A stretch of 55,204 bases of DNA from Acidobacteriota bacterium (GTDB lineage Bacteria > Acidobacteriota > Blastocatellia > RBC074), in contig JADJLO010000031.1 in NCBI GenBank assembly GCA_016710075.1, positions 1-55,204 of the forward strand, in the 5' to 3' direction. The translations under genes were made by a program, and so were the position numbers. The notes under the pieces are model-generated. The model saw only the letters and a program-made list of their open reading frames with translations. It searched no databases and was not told where the DNA came from. This document shows positions 21,307-33,941 of this stretch, piece by piece. Position 1 is the first letter of the stretch; each line of letters opens with the position of its first letter.

Positions 21307-22803
21307 TCAACTGACGACGAACTTGAGGGATGTTTCGCCCAGCTTGAGTTCGTCGCCGCTGACAAGGATATGGGGCTTGCCCTGGGCAAGTTTCATTGAG
21401 CCGTTGATAAATGTGCCGTTGGCGCTGCCGAGATCCTCGATGAAGAACTGGCTTCCCTGAACGATGATCTTGGCGTGCCGGCGTGAAACCCTGGCGGCAG
21501 GATCGTACTTCGACAGATCCACCTCGGGCCTGATGCCCCGGTTGGGATCCATGCGGCCAATCAGGCTCTCGCCCTCGGGGCTGATGGCAAACTGGGCGCT
21601 CATCTCGTTGGTGCCGAGAACGATGAGTTTGGCGGTAGTTCGTTTCGCCGGTTGTCTCGACCCGCAGAAAGCGCAGAATACATCGTCATTGGCAAGTTCG
21701 CGCCCGCAATTGACGCAACTGTTTGTTGGCATATTGACGACCAGTCCGGGCGTCTGGACGGTCTCAAACATCTGCGGGTTGAGCTCGTAGCGGCGCCCTT
21801 CCTGAAGGTACCGCAGATGGTCCTGCAACGCCTGACCGAAGGCTTTCGCCGACGCGAATCTGTTTTCGGGCTTATGCTCGACCGAGCGTATGATCATCTC
21901 TTCCATCTCTTCACTGATTTCAGGTTCGAGCTGGCGAGGTTTTGGATTTTTGTTGAAATCGAAGATCAGCAGTGGATTGTCCTGCGGATCATGGCCGGTC
22001 ATGAGATGGAACATGGTCGCGCCGAGCGAGTAGATGTCCGATCTCGCCTCGACATTTCCGGCAAACAATTCCGGAGGTGCATAACCCATCGTGCCGATGG
22101 CGGTCACGCCCTTTTGCGTCGGAGCAACGAACCTGGCAATGCCGAAATCAACGAGCATGACCCGGTTGGTCCGTCCATCAATCATGAGGTTCGCCGGTTT
22201 GAGATCCCTGTAGATGATTGGCGGAACCTGTGTATGAATGTAATCGAGCACGTCACAGGCATCGATCCCCCACTTGGTGACCGTCAATTCATCGACCTTC
22301 CCGCCGGTAGCCCTCTGGCGGTTCGCCAGATCGCCGCCGTCGATATACTTCATGACCAGGTAATATCGGCCACGATTGGTGTCGAAGAAGTACTGATAGA
22401 TTGTGGGAATTGAAGGATGGTCGAGTTTTGCCAGAAGCTCCGCCTCGCGCTTGAAATCTTCAATCGCCTTGGATCTCGCCGACTCATCGGCGAACATTTC
22501 GATCATCTCTTTGACGGCGACCGAACGGCTGGCGAGGTTCAGGTCTTCGGCAAGATAGACCGATCCCATCCCGCCGCCGCCGATCCGCTTGACGATCTTG
22601 TAGCGATCAACGAGCAGGGTGCCTGGGGCAAGTTGTATTCCTGATGGTGTATTGCCGGATCCGGTCATACTCATAACTCCGGTTCGCGCCGGGCCTGCCG
22701 ATGCGACCGATGGATTAATTGGGTTGTCCTGCGGCGCACCACATTCGCCACAGTATGGATCACCGATATTTGAAGGCGCTCCACATTCTGGACAGAATGG
22801 CAT
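21307..22803 (-). CDS. Ser/Thr protein kinase with N-terminal zinc ribbon and C-terminal FHA domain
   Basis: About 498 aa from ATG 22803 ('MPFCPECGAPS'); an upstream start at 22863 adds a basic stretch unlike the family. A zinc ribbon (CPECG...CGECG) precedes the kinase domain with 'IGGGGMGSVY' (P-loop), 'VAVKE' (ATP lysine), 'YRDLKPANLM' (catalytic loop, Tyr for His of HRD), 'DFGIA' and 'GTMGYAPPE'. A second zinc ribbon ('CVNCGREL...CAFCG') and an FHA domain ('SRRHAKI', 'SANGTFING') end the protein. No TM helix is seen. It probably phosphorylates partners that the four FHA proteins of the cluster then recognise. Confidence 0.95.
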   Translation of the reverse strand: MPFCPECGAPSNIGDPYCGECGAPQDNPINPSVASAGPARTGVMSMTGSGNTPSGIQLAPGTLLVDRYKIVKRIGGGGMGSVYLAEDLNLASRSVAVKEMIEMFADESARSKAIEDFKREAELLAKLDHPSIPTIYQYFFDTNRGRYYLVMKYIDGGDLANRQRATGGKVDELTVTKWGIDACDVLDYIHTQVPPIIYRDLKPANLMIDGRTNRVMLVDFGIARFVAPTQKGVTAIGTMGYAPPELFAGNVEARSDIYSLGATMFHLMTGHDPQDNPLLIFDFNKNPKPRQLEPEISEEMEEMIIRSVEHKPENRFASAKAFGQALQDHLRYLQEGRRYELNPQMFETVQTPGLVVNMPTNSCVNCGRELANDDVFCAFCGSRQPAKRTTAKLIVLGTNEMSAQFAISPEGESLIGRMDPNRGIRPEVDLSKYDPAARVSRRHAKIIVQGSQFFIEDLGSANGTFINGSMKLAQGKPHILVSGDELKLGETSLKFVVS

Positions 22804-22868
22804 ACTCGATAATAAGTTCCGGCTGAATCGACGGCATTTTCGGCGCCTGCCAGGATTCAGCAATCATG

Positions 22869-23600
22869 TTAACTCAGGACAAATTTGAGGAACGTTTTAC
22901 CAACGATGATTTCATCACCGTTGTTCAGGGGTTGCTTGTTGCCGGGCAGCAGCCTGGGACCCCGATTGATGAATGTCCCGTTGGTGCTTCCCATGTCTTC
23001 AATAAGATACTGATTATTAAGAAACTGAATTCTTGCGTGTCGCCTTGAAACCTTGGCCTCTGAATCGTCCTGATCCAGATCGACATCGGGGAAAATCCCG
23101 CCATCCGCGTCCCACCTGCCGATCATCGACTCATGGCTGGTCAGAGGGAACTCTTTGCCTACTTTTCCGCCGCGCTGAATAATCAGTTTTGCGCGGATGG
23201 AATTGCTCACCGCCTCTGCGAGGGGGGCATTGACCGCCTGTTTTCCGGCTTCGGGATTGTTCGACCCGCCGCGCAAAGATGTAGTCGGGCCGTGCAGACC
23301 GGCAGTTGAACCTTGAGCGCCTGTTCCCGCTGATGTTGGAGGCGCCTGAATCACGGTCTGCGGTCCCTGGGACCTGACCGGAGGCGGCGGAGGCGTATAG
23401 GGAGTCGCCGGCTTGGGAGTTATCGTCTCCATGGTGAATGATGGTGGAGGTGGTGGCGCAACCTGTGAATTCAATTGAGGCGGCGGCGGCACATAATTTG
23501 CCCGCGCCTGACTCGCCGAATTGCTGAGCTTCTTACCGCACTCGTCACAATACTCGGATCCATCAAGATTGTCGGTGCCACAGTGATAACATCGAATCAT
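22869..23600 (-). CDS. Zinc-ribbon, proline-rich linker and FHA-domain protein
   Basis: 243 aa. An N-terminal zinc ribbon ('CYHCGTDN...CDECGKK') leads to a long Pro-rich linker (about residues 35-100, runs of PPPPP). A C-terminal FHA domain has 'IGRWDADGG', 'SRRHARIQF' and 'STNGTFINRG'. It is the first gene of the minus-strand cluster, 65 bases ahead of the kinase start, and its FHA domain resembles that of the kinase. It is likely an adaptor binding phosphothreonine on the kinase or its substrates. Confidence 0.9.
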   Translation of the reverse strand: MIRCYHCGTDNLDGSEYCDECGKKLSNSASQARANYVPPPPQLNSQVAPPPPPSFTMETITPKPATPYTPPPPPVRSQGPQTVIQAPPTSAGTGAQGSTAGLHGPTTSLRGGSNNPEAGKQAVNAPLAEAVSNSIRAKLIIQRGGKVGKEFPLTSHESMIGRWDADGGIFPDVDLDQDDSEAKVSRRHARIQFLNNQYLIEDMGSTNGTFINRGPRLLPGNKQPLNNGDEIIVGKTFLKFVLS

Positions 23601-23838
23601 ATCTGCTACAGCCTCCGCTTGGGCGAAAACTCCCGGGAAAAACTTTTTTCAGGCTTCATCAAGATCGGCCGCCATCCGCGTGTTGACAACCGGAATTCGT
23701 TGCCGCATATGCTCATAACTGTCATTGTGGCAGTCCGTGAGAAGCCAGGAACGACTTGCCATTCTACACAGATTAAGGCTCGCATGCCAGCTACATCAAT
23801 AATTCTACACAATATTACTCCGGTGGAGGTCGATAAAC

Positions 23839-24972
23839 ATGCGCATCGAAAATCTGATCAGAGAGGAAATCGAGGGCCGGCACAAGGTCAGTGCCGATGT
23901 GGGTGGTTATCGAGTATGGTTCGAATCGGCCGAGGTGGAACTGCAGCCGTCACCGGAAGTTTTTGGCAGTGCGTTCCTGATCCCCGCTCTGTTTCAAAAG
24001 ACAAGACTTGAGTTTGATGATCCGGTTGACGGCGTCTGGTTATCGAATGCCGTAAAAATATTGCCGACGGTAAAGCAATGGTGGGGATTGCCCTTGCTCG
24101 CTCCTCATGCCGGGGCCATCAAAGATTCAGAGGAAGTTTCAGAAATTGAGCGCGACACGCGCACAGGATCAGGATTATGCTTCACCGGGGGTGTCGACTC
24201 TTTTTTCACTCTGCTTCGTTCCGGCCGGCGGATCAGCCATCTGATCTATGTGCATGGTTTCGATATTCCGCTGGATGATATCGCCAGATTTTCTGCATTT
24301 CGGGAATCGTTCGAACTGATTGCCGGCAGGTTCGGCATCAAGCCGGTCATCATTCGGACCAATCTGCGCGATCACCCGGCTTTTCGTGAAAGTTCCTGGC
24401 AGCGTACTCATGGCGGAGCCCTCGCTGCCATCGGTCACCTGATCAATCACGAGGTCGGTCCGTTCCTGATTTCCTCCTCGATCTGGCACGAAATGGACAT
24501 GCCGTGGGGATCTCACTGGAAGATAGATCATCACTGGTCTTCAAGGAAACTGGAGATTGTTAACTTCGGGGCACAATATCCGAGGTATCGCAAACTGATT
24601 GCGATTGCCGCCGACCCGTTGGTTCGCCATCACCTTCGCGTCTGCTGGGAGAATCGTTCCCCAGCCGGAAATTGCTCGAAATGTGAAAAATGCGTGGCTA
24701 CAAGGTTGATCCTGTTTGAATGCGGCGAGCTGGATAATTTCCCTGTCTTTGCGTCAGGCGAATTCCTGGCTGAGGAGATAGCCGCACTCCCGCGCATCTC
24801 CGGTTCGTTCAGCCATTTTCAATTTGTCATGAACAGCGAGAGGCTCAGCCCCTCATTGCGCGAGGTGGTCAGTTCTCAGGTCGTGCGCGAAGAAAGACGG
24901 GTTCGACGTGAATCATCAATTTATTACCAGATTTACAAAAAGCTGAAATCCATCCTGAGATCCCGGCTTTAG
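23839..24972 (+). CDS. PP-loop ATPase-like protein, unknown substrate
   Basis: 377 aa, transcribed away from the FHA cluster. The motif 'LCFTGGVDSFFTLL' (~residue 113) is a variant of the PP-loop SGGxDS of ATP-pyrophosphatases such as QueC and N-type synthetases. A Cys cluster 'NCSKCEKC' near residue 277 probably binds zinc. The N-terminal ~100 residues are beta-rich. PP-loop proteins adenylate carboxyl or amide groups; here the substrate is unknown. Similar stand-alone proteins occur near polysaccharide or natural-product genes, but nothing of that kind adjoins it here. Confidence 0.75.
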   Translation: MRIENLIREEIEGRHKVSADVGGYRVWFESAEVELQPSPEVFGSAFLIPALFQKTRLEFDDPVDGVWLSNAVKILPTVKQWWGLPLLAPHAGAIKDSEEVSEIERDTRTGSGLCFTGGVDSFFTLLRSGRRISHLIYVHGFDIPLDDIARFSAFRESFELIAGRFGIKPVIIRTNLRDHPAFRESSWQRTHGGALAAIGHLINHEVGPFLISSSIWHEMDMPWGSHWKIDHHWSSRKLEIVNFGAQYPRYRKLIAIAADPLVRHHLRVCWENRSPAGNCSKCEKCVATRLILFECGELDNFPVFASGEFLAEEIAALPRISGSFSHFQFVMNSERLSPSLREVVSSQVVREERRVRRESSIYYQIYKKLKSILRSRL

Positions 24973-25516
24973 GGGCCTTTTGGTCGTCAACTGGCAACGA
25001 ATCCGCTGGGACATTTTGCCGCGATCAGTGACAAAATTCCTCGGCGGCGTTGAATTCTTTGTCGTTTCTCATACGATAATCCGGATGGATTTTTCAGATT
25101 TCCGTTATTCTCCCGCCGCACTCCATACGCTCCGCGACTTCAAATAACTCATTCTTTTTAAGGTTAATTTGCACAAGCTTCAATTAAATCTTGTTACGCA
25201 TTTTGAAAATCGAATAATTGGTTTAACAAGTTCATATCGCAAACCTCACTGCAATAACCCTCATCGACCACTTTTCCCTGAACAACTACCTGCGGAACGG
25301 TAATTGCAATTAAAGACCCTACGATACTCATCAAGAAAATTTTATTGATTTCAAAAAAAGAAATAAGCAAAGCATTGCCGGGAATGAAACCCTCGATTTA
25401 CAGCCCGATTTTAGTGGAGACAGATTGATTTTATTCGATCAGGCAGGCCTGGGATATTTTCGGGGATATCGCAAAAGACAGGCTGCCCAAAACAGACCAG
25501 GAGGGAAAATATTATT
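24973..25516. other. Long AT-rich leader region before the second receptor
   Basis: 544 bases without a gene. At 25110-25144 lies a half-site of family D (CGCACTCCATACGCTCCGCG), the end motif of the palindrome at 34241. The rest is AT-rich and probably contains the promoter and a long 5' leader of the receptor gene; I cannot single out a convincing -35/-10 pair. Confidence 0.5.
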
Positions 25517-28762
<3,246 letters not shown>

Positions 28763-28792
28763 CCAAACGCCACAACTCAACCCTTTAATCAT

Positions 28793-28836
28793 CGGGCTGA
28801 ATGTCGTTCAGGCATTCAGCCCGATTCGCTTTTTAC
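28793..28836 (+). terminator. Rho-independent terminator after the receptor gene
   Basis: A 13-bp perfect stem, ATCGGGCTGAATG (28793-28805) with CATTCAGCCCGAT (28815-28827), and a 9-base loop are followed by TCGCTTTTT. It lies 31 bases after the receptor stop codon. Confidence 0.85.
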
Positions 28837-28912
28837 ACAGCTTCAGTACGCATAAAATTACTCGTTTTATCTGTTTCGTAACCATGTTGACTGGAACTTC
28901 CAAAGAAAAAAC

Positions 28913-29297
28913 GTAACTGCTCAGCCCCATCTTCAAATGTTCGAGAAGAAGATGGTAGGCTGGGATTGAACAATCCACCGGCTTCCGCCGGTGGTATTCG
29001 CAAAAGTCTCTGCAAGTCACGGTAGGCAGGAATTGAACGATCCACCGGCTTCCGCCGGTGGGATTAGAGCATTTTGGAGCAATGTTGGATGGTTGGGATT
29101 GAAGCAACCGCCGATAAAAAGGAAGCCATTGATGATAACGAAATCCCGCCGGCGGAAGCCGGCGGATCGTTCAATCCCAGCCTACCAAGGCATTAATCGC
29201 ATTTTCCGAATCCCACCGGCGGAAGCCGGTGGATTGTTCAATCCCAGCCTAATATCGTCATCTATCAAATTCTGTTGAGCAGGGGCTGAGCAGATAC
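28913..29297. repeat. Family B palindromic element, copy 2, carrying a nested REP cluster
   Basis: It begins GTAACTGCTCAGCCCCATC and ends GGGGCTGAGCAGATAC. Its left part (to 28954) and right part (from 29253, ATATCGTCATCTATCAAATT) match copy 1 at 17007-17130 closely, but about 298 bases of REP sequence lie between them. It fills most of the gap between the receptor gene and the Asp/Asn-repeat gene. Confidence 0.85.
28955..29252. repeat. Cluster of four 40-nt REP sequences, two in each orientation
   Basis: The units are 28955-28994 (+), 29022-29061 (+), 29146-29185 (-) and 29213-29252 (-). Each starts with GTAG (TTAG in the last), then GCTGGGATTGAACAATCC, itself a small hairpin, then CCACCGGCTTCCGCCGGTGG or its GC variant, a strong hairpin. 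A GTAG head plus hairpin is the signature of REP elements mobilised by RAYT (TnpA-REP) transposases; none is encoded in this window. The tail-to-tail arrangement is BIME-like. Confidence 0.85.
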
Positions 29298-29302
29298 AAA
29301 CT

Positions 29303-29335
29303 AAAAAAGCCTGCCGATTTTTACCGGCAGGCTTT
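29303..29335 (-). terminator. Rho-independent terminator of the Asp/Asn-repeat protein gene
   Basis: An 11-bp stem is formed by AAAGCCTGCCG (29306-29316) and CGGCAGGCTTT (29325-29335) around an 8-base loop. On the minus strand it is followed by TTTTTTAG, and it sits 25 bases beyond the stop at 29361. Confidence 0.85.
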
Positions 29336-29360
29336 AAGTTTGATTGAAGGCTGATTTTAA

Positions 29361-30071
29361 TTACCAGCGATTGCCATATTGACGGTAGCCTTCAAAGTAT
29401 CCGCGGCTGAAACCTTCACGATATGCTCCGCTACCGTTGCGAAAATGCTGCGAATTATTCGGGGTCGATGTTCTGCGGCTGCGAGCGTCTTCCTGGCCTC
29501 GATCCAGTCCATCACGATAGCCCTTTTGCATCTCGCCATTATTGTACCCGTAGTTGCCGTTGCCATAACCACCATACCCATAGCGATCGTTGTTATTGTA
29601 GCGATCGTTATCTCTGTAGCGCCCGTTGTTTTCATAACGGTCATTAACGCCATTTCGGTTACGGTCGATTCTAGGATCGCGGTTGTTCTCGTAGCGATCG
29701 TCGACGCCATTCCTGTTGCGATCGATGTTGCCGTTACGGTCGATTCTAGGATCGCGGTTGTTCTCGTAGCGATCGTCGACGCCATTCCTGTTGCGATCGA
29801 TGTTGCCGTTACGGTCGATTCTTGGATCGCGGTTGGTCTGGTATCGATCGTCTATACCGTCCCTGTTACGATCGATGTTCCCGTTACGATCCACCTGGCC
29901 GTTGCCGTCGTTTCTTTGCCGCTGATCCTGCTGATGAGATTGTTCTCGGCGATCTGTGCCTCGCGGCCATTGCCATCCCTGAGCTTGAGCACTTGGCATC
30001 ACCGAAATTGTCAGACCTGCCATAACCAGCAAGCCGAAAGCATGCTTTTTGATATTTTGCACGTTCATCAC
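29361..30071 (-). CDS. Secreted protein with tandem Asp/Asn-rich repeats
   Basis: 236 aa. The signal peptide ends at 'VMPSAQAQ'. Residues ~60-155 consist of a 25-residue repeat built around 'DRNGNIDRNRNGVDDRYENN' (three closely related copies plus degenerate ones), reminiscent of calcium-binding DxNxDG/thrombospondin-3-like motifs, though very rich in Arg. The C-terminal third has Tyr/Gly-Asp/Arg patterns ('YRDGLDRGQEDA', 'YREGFSRGYFEGYRQ') resembling the N-terminal part of the glycine-zipper protein at 53402. No enzymatic domain is seen. Calcium binding is an inference from spacing only. Confidence 0.8.
   Translation of the reverse strand: MMNVQNIKKHAFGLLVMAGLTISVMPSAQAQGWQWPRGTDRREQSHQQDQRQRNDGNGQVDRNGNIDRNRDGIDDRYQTNRDPRIDRNGNIDRNRNGVDDRYENNRDPRIDRNGNIDRNRNGVDDRYENNRDPRIDRNRNGVNDRYENNGRYRDNDRYNNNDRYGYGGYGNGNYGYNNGEMQKGYRDGLDRGQEDARSRRTSTPNNSQHFRNGSGAYREGFSRGYFEGYRQYGNRW
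29661..29885. repeat. Three tandem 75-bp units inside a coding region
   Basis: Units start at 29661, 29736 and 29811. The first two are nearly identical at DNA level and the third is diverged. They encode the 25-residue Asp/Asn-rich repeat in the minus-strand gene. The near-identity suggests recent duplication or ongoing copy-number change. Confidence 0.9.
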
Positions 30072-30341
30072 CTTATGCCCGAAATACTCAGTTTACAAAA
30101 TCGCAACTGTATCAGGCTCCCTTCGTCAGAGTAAGCTGCAATAATGGGGCCAAAACTCCTGCGAATCCTCAAGTGCTTGAATATGCTGACGATCTGGATT
30201 TACGGCGGGATCGCTGAGTTAGGTTTTGCGCAGATTCGTACACCAAAGCGTAGAGTCAGGACTCAAAGCGTGACCCGAAAGATTCACTGATCACTCTGAT
30301 TGCCGGGTATTCTTCAGGTTAACGATCTTCGACGCAAAAAA

Positions 30342-30539
30342 TCAGCTTTTGACAAGTCGCAGGACTCGAGCAGGGAGTGTGACGATGGCCCATACAAGCT
30401 GCAGCGCTCCGTCAACGGCGATGCCTGCAATCCGGAAAGGGAGCAGAATAATCCAGACCAACGGGTAGAGCACCAGCGCCAGTATGGCTAAAGGCCAGCA
30501 AAGAACCAGAATTATGCACCACAACAGAAAGCTGAACAT
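30342..30539 (-). CDS. Small hydrophobic membrane protein
   Basis: 65 aa from ATG 30539 ('MFSFLLWCIILVLC'), chosen because AAGGAGG stands just upstream; an earlier ATG at 30569 would place that site inside the gene. Almost the entire protein is hydrophobic, with two likely membrane helices (about 2-22 and 26-50) and a short basic end ('PARVLRLVKS'). I recognise no family. The 270 bases before the Asp/Asn-repeat gene on the other side hold nothing I can identify. Confidence 0.65.
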   Translation of the reverse strand: MFSFLLWCIILVLCWPLAILALVLYPLVWIILLPFRIAGIAVDGALQLVWAIVTLPARVLRLVKS

Positions 30540-30717
30540 ATAACCCTCCTTGAGTCTCTGCTGGTCCATACGCTCGGCCGCACGTTTGGTTCCCGCTGGT
30601 TGTTCCTCACTCGCCCAACATGAACGCTTAAGACGTCAGGCGTGCTTTCAGTGGATTACTAGCCGAAACCTTCAAGATTAGCCGTAAAGTTCGCACATGT
30701 TGTTGTTTGATTTGATT

Positions 30718-30792
<75 letters not shown>

Positions 30793-30954
30793 ATTTTCTG
30801 TGCAGGGTTTGCTGATATGAAAAGGCTCAGACATATTAATTGACCGCCCGGCATGCGTCAAGAAGTCACTCTCTTCTTTTACGAAGTTTGCGGAGTTTGT
30901 CTCAAGGAGCATTCATTCCGTCTTCGGCAATTTTGTCGTATTCTTTAGGGGCAT

Positions 30955-32260
30955 ATGCAGACGAAGCCCAATATCCTCATGATCAGATTCGGGACAGGAC
31001 TGAAACTCGTCGGTCTGGTTTGCCTGATTGTGGTTGCGGCACATTCAGCAATGAGTTCATCTGAGAATAGACACTCCAGGTCTATGCCCGCACTTCAGGG
31101 AGCGGCGGCGGTCGATTATCTGAAGGAGCAGGGGCTCTACGATTCATTGATTTCTACTGCAGCGGCTCAATCTCCCTTCTCATTCCAGGCATATCTGAAA
31201 GCGTCGAACACGAATGCGGGTGATTATTTCGGATTCTCTGTCGCCCTTGCCGGAGACACCGCTGTGATAGGGGCTCCGAGGGAGGCAAGCAGTGCAACGG
31301 GCATCAACGGCAATTCAGGGGACAACTCAGCGGAGCTGGCCGGGGCTGTTTATGTTTTTGTGAGGGAAGGGATTTTCTGGAAGCAGCAGGCTTATCTCAA
31401 AGCGTCGAACACGGATGCGGGAGATCAGTTCGGATACGCCGTGGCATTATCCGGCGAGACGCTTGTTGTCAGCGCTCCGTATGAGGACAGCGGATCTACG
31501 GGCATCAATGGCGATGGGAGCGACAATTCGGTCAATGCATCGGGAGCAGTTTATGTATTCGTTCGCAGCGGCGCGACGTGGAGCCAGGAGGCATACATTA
31601 AGGCTCTCAATCCGGATCCACTGGATCAGTTCGGGTTTTCGGTTGCGATATCGGGCGAGACGATTGTGGCCGGAGCAGTGGATGAGGACAGCAGCGATAC
31701 GGGCGTCAACGGCAACCTCTACGACAATTCGGCGAGCGGTGCAGGGGCGGCTTTTGTTTTTGTCAGAGATGGGACGACCTGGAGCCAGCAGGCTTATTTG
31801 AAAGCTTCAAACACGGGCTCGGGAGATCAGTTCGGCCAGTCGGTCGGCGTTTCCGGAAACACGGTTCTGGTGGGAGCGCGACTCGAGGACAGTAATGCGA
31901 CGGGTATCAACGGCAACGGCGGAAACAATCAGTCAATTAATTCCGGCGCAGTTTATGTTTTCGTGCGCAGCGGGGCAATATGGAGCCAGCAGGCATATCT
32001 GAAGGCATCCAACACCGGGTCCGGCGATCAGTTTGGCTCAGCGGTGTTGATCTCGGGCGATACGGCGGTCATTGGGGCTCCCAATGAAGACAGCGCTTCG
32101 AGTGCGGATCAGAATGATAATTCAGTTTTGGATTCCGGCGCGGTCTATGTTTTCACGCGAACCGGCACGGCGTGGAGCCAGCAGGCTTACCTGAAGGCGC
32201 CGAATGCGGAGTCTACCGATCAGTTCGGGCGATCGCTGGCAATTTCAGGCTCCATCGTTG
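30955..32260 (+). CDS. Exported FG-GAP beta-propeller protein, N-terminal part
   Basis: A hydrophobic export signal ('LKLVGLVCLIVVAAHSA') is followed, from about residue 75, by tandem ~65-residue FG-GAP units with 'AYLKASNT..GDQFG.SVA.SG.T...GAP.EDS..TGINGN..DNS...GAVYVFVR'. Five complete units and the start of a sixth are in this frame. At 32257-32261 the frame shifts by one surplus base, and the rest of unit six ('MVGAPNEDS') continues in the next frame. The full protein is ~1061 aa after removing two surplus bases. Seven units fit a single seven-blade propeller, usually a surface adhesion or binding module. Confidence 0.85.
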
Positions 32261-33941
32261 ATGGTTGGAGCGCCAAATGAAGACAGCGGCGCAAAGGAAG
32301 TCGACGGAAGCCAGACCGATAATTCGGCCTTGAACTCCGGAGCCGCCTACGTCTTTGTCCGAACGGGGACAACATGGAACCACCAGACATATCTCAAAGC
32401 GTCGAATACGGAGGCCTCTGATTTTTTTGGGATTTCCGTAGCGATTTCAGGAGATACGGTGCTTGCGGGAGCATATCAGGAGGACAGCAACGCAACCGGT
32501 TCAAACGGCAATGAATTCGATAATTCGGCAGAGAGTTCCGGAGCGGCTTTCATCTACGCTCCGCCGAATACTGCTCCGAAAATAGTCGCCGGCGCCCTTA
32601 GCCGTATCGCCGGAAATGCCGTCCTCAACTCGCAGATTGCGACAGTCAATGACGCGGAGGACGAAGAAGACAAACTGACGGCAACGATCAATGGCGCAAG
32701 CAGTGCGACAGTCAGCGGTGTGACGATATCGGGAATAAGCATCAGCGCTGCGGGATCGGTGACGGCCGATATTGTCGCTGCTGCTGATGCGAAGACATCC
32801 GGTTTTAACTTGCGCATCACCGATACCGAGGGGTTTTTCACAGAGGTCACATTGATCGTTAACGTGATTACTGCGACGTTGACGCTGGACAATCCTTTTG
32901 AGTGCCTGGGGCCCGGAGGTCTTGTAGGCCTGACTGTCCAGATCAAAAACACCGGTGTGGCCCCGATTACGGCGGGACTGTTTGCGACCATACCGGCCAA
33001 TCTCCCTGTTGTGCCGGGGAGTTGTGCTGCGACCTCAGGAGCCTGCACGATACAGAATTCCTCAAGCTTGACATGGGCCGGTGATCTGGCGGCAGGGCAG
33101 TCGGCAACAGTCAGATTCAAAGCCCAGGTTGCCGAGGGAGCTCCAAAAGGTCAGCAATTATGCATCTCGACTGATGTCAGGGTTGGCGGCGGCCTGTCAG
33201 GGACGTTGCCTGCCTGCGTTACAGTCAATTGCGATGTCGTAGGGCTGGGAGCGGACTATCCTGCAAGATCGATTGCCGGCGATCTGAAAAGCGGATCGGT
33301 GCTGATCTACAACATTGTCACCTCATCCGCCGATGGGCGGCAGCAGAACACCAGATTCAACATCACCAACACAGAGCCAACGCGATCCGCTTATGTGCAT
33401 ATCTTTCTGATTGACGGGGCCACTGGCAATGCCGCAGGTTTCAATGTCCGACTCACTCCAAACCAGACGGCGACATACCTGGCATCCGATTTCGATCCCG
33501 GCACGACGGGTTTTCTGATTGCCGTGGCGACCGATCCCGGCGGCTGCCCTGTCAATCACAACTTTCTGATCGGTGACGAATATGTCAGATTCGCCTCAGG
33601 TTATCAGGCGAATCTGACGGCTATGGCTGTCAGCGCCATCGTCGGCTCAGTGCCGGCTTGCGAGATGAATTCAATGAAGTCTGTGATCGCATTTGACGGC
33701 GTCAGTTATGGCGAATTACCGCAAGGGCTGATCGCGAATAATCTTCCCAGCGTTGCAGACGGCAATGAGACTTTGTTGATCCTCAATCGCATCGGAGGCG
33801 ATCTGACTACCGTCGCGACGCCTCTCGAACAGATTGGCGGAATAATCTATGACGACATGGAATCCGGCGTCAGCTTCACATACAGCAACAGGATCAGTCA
33901 GCTCATCGGCAGTACTGTCGAACAATCTGCCAAGGACGGCT
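32261..33941 (+). CDS. FG-GAP protein, middle part: last blades and beta-sandwich domains
   Basis: This completes blade six and adds blade seven ('HQTYLKASNTEASDFFGISVA', ending at 'GAAFIYAPPN'). A cadherin/Ig-like region follows ('ATVNDAEDEEDKLTATINGA'), then a DUF11-like repeat ('LTVQIKNTGVAPITAGLFATI', 'LTWAGDLAAGQSATVRFKAQV') and a domain of unknown function containing several Cys ('VTVNCDVVGLGADYP', 'PGGCPVNHNF'). At the CCC of 33942-33944 one surplus base ends this frame at 33952. Confidence 0.8.

Noticed and set aside
28955..29252. A CRISPR array
   Set aside because: The 40-nt units occur in both orientations with irregular spacing and contain strong hairpins with GTAG heads. No cas genes are present. 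REP/BIME fits better.
29661..29885. A CRISPR-like or regulatory tandem array
   Set aside because: The 75-bp period is a multiple of three and encodes a regular 25-residue protein repeat after a signal peptide, with ribosome site and terminator in place.
29379..30134. A 251-aa plus-strand protein over the repeat gene
   Set aside because: It is the antisense shadow of the Asp/Asn repeats. It has monotonous Val/Ile/Ala composition, no ribosome site, and the opposite strand has a signal peptide and terminator.
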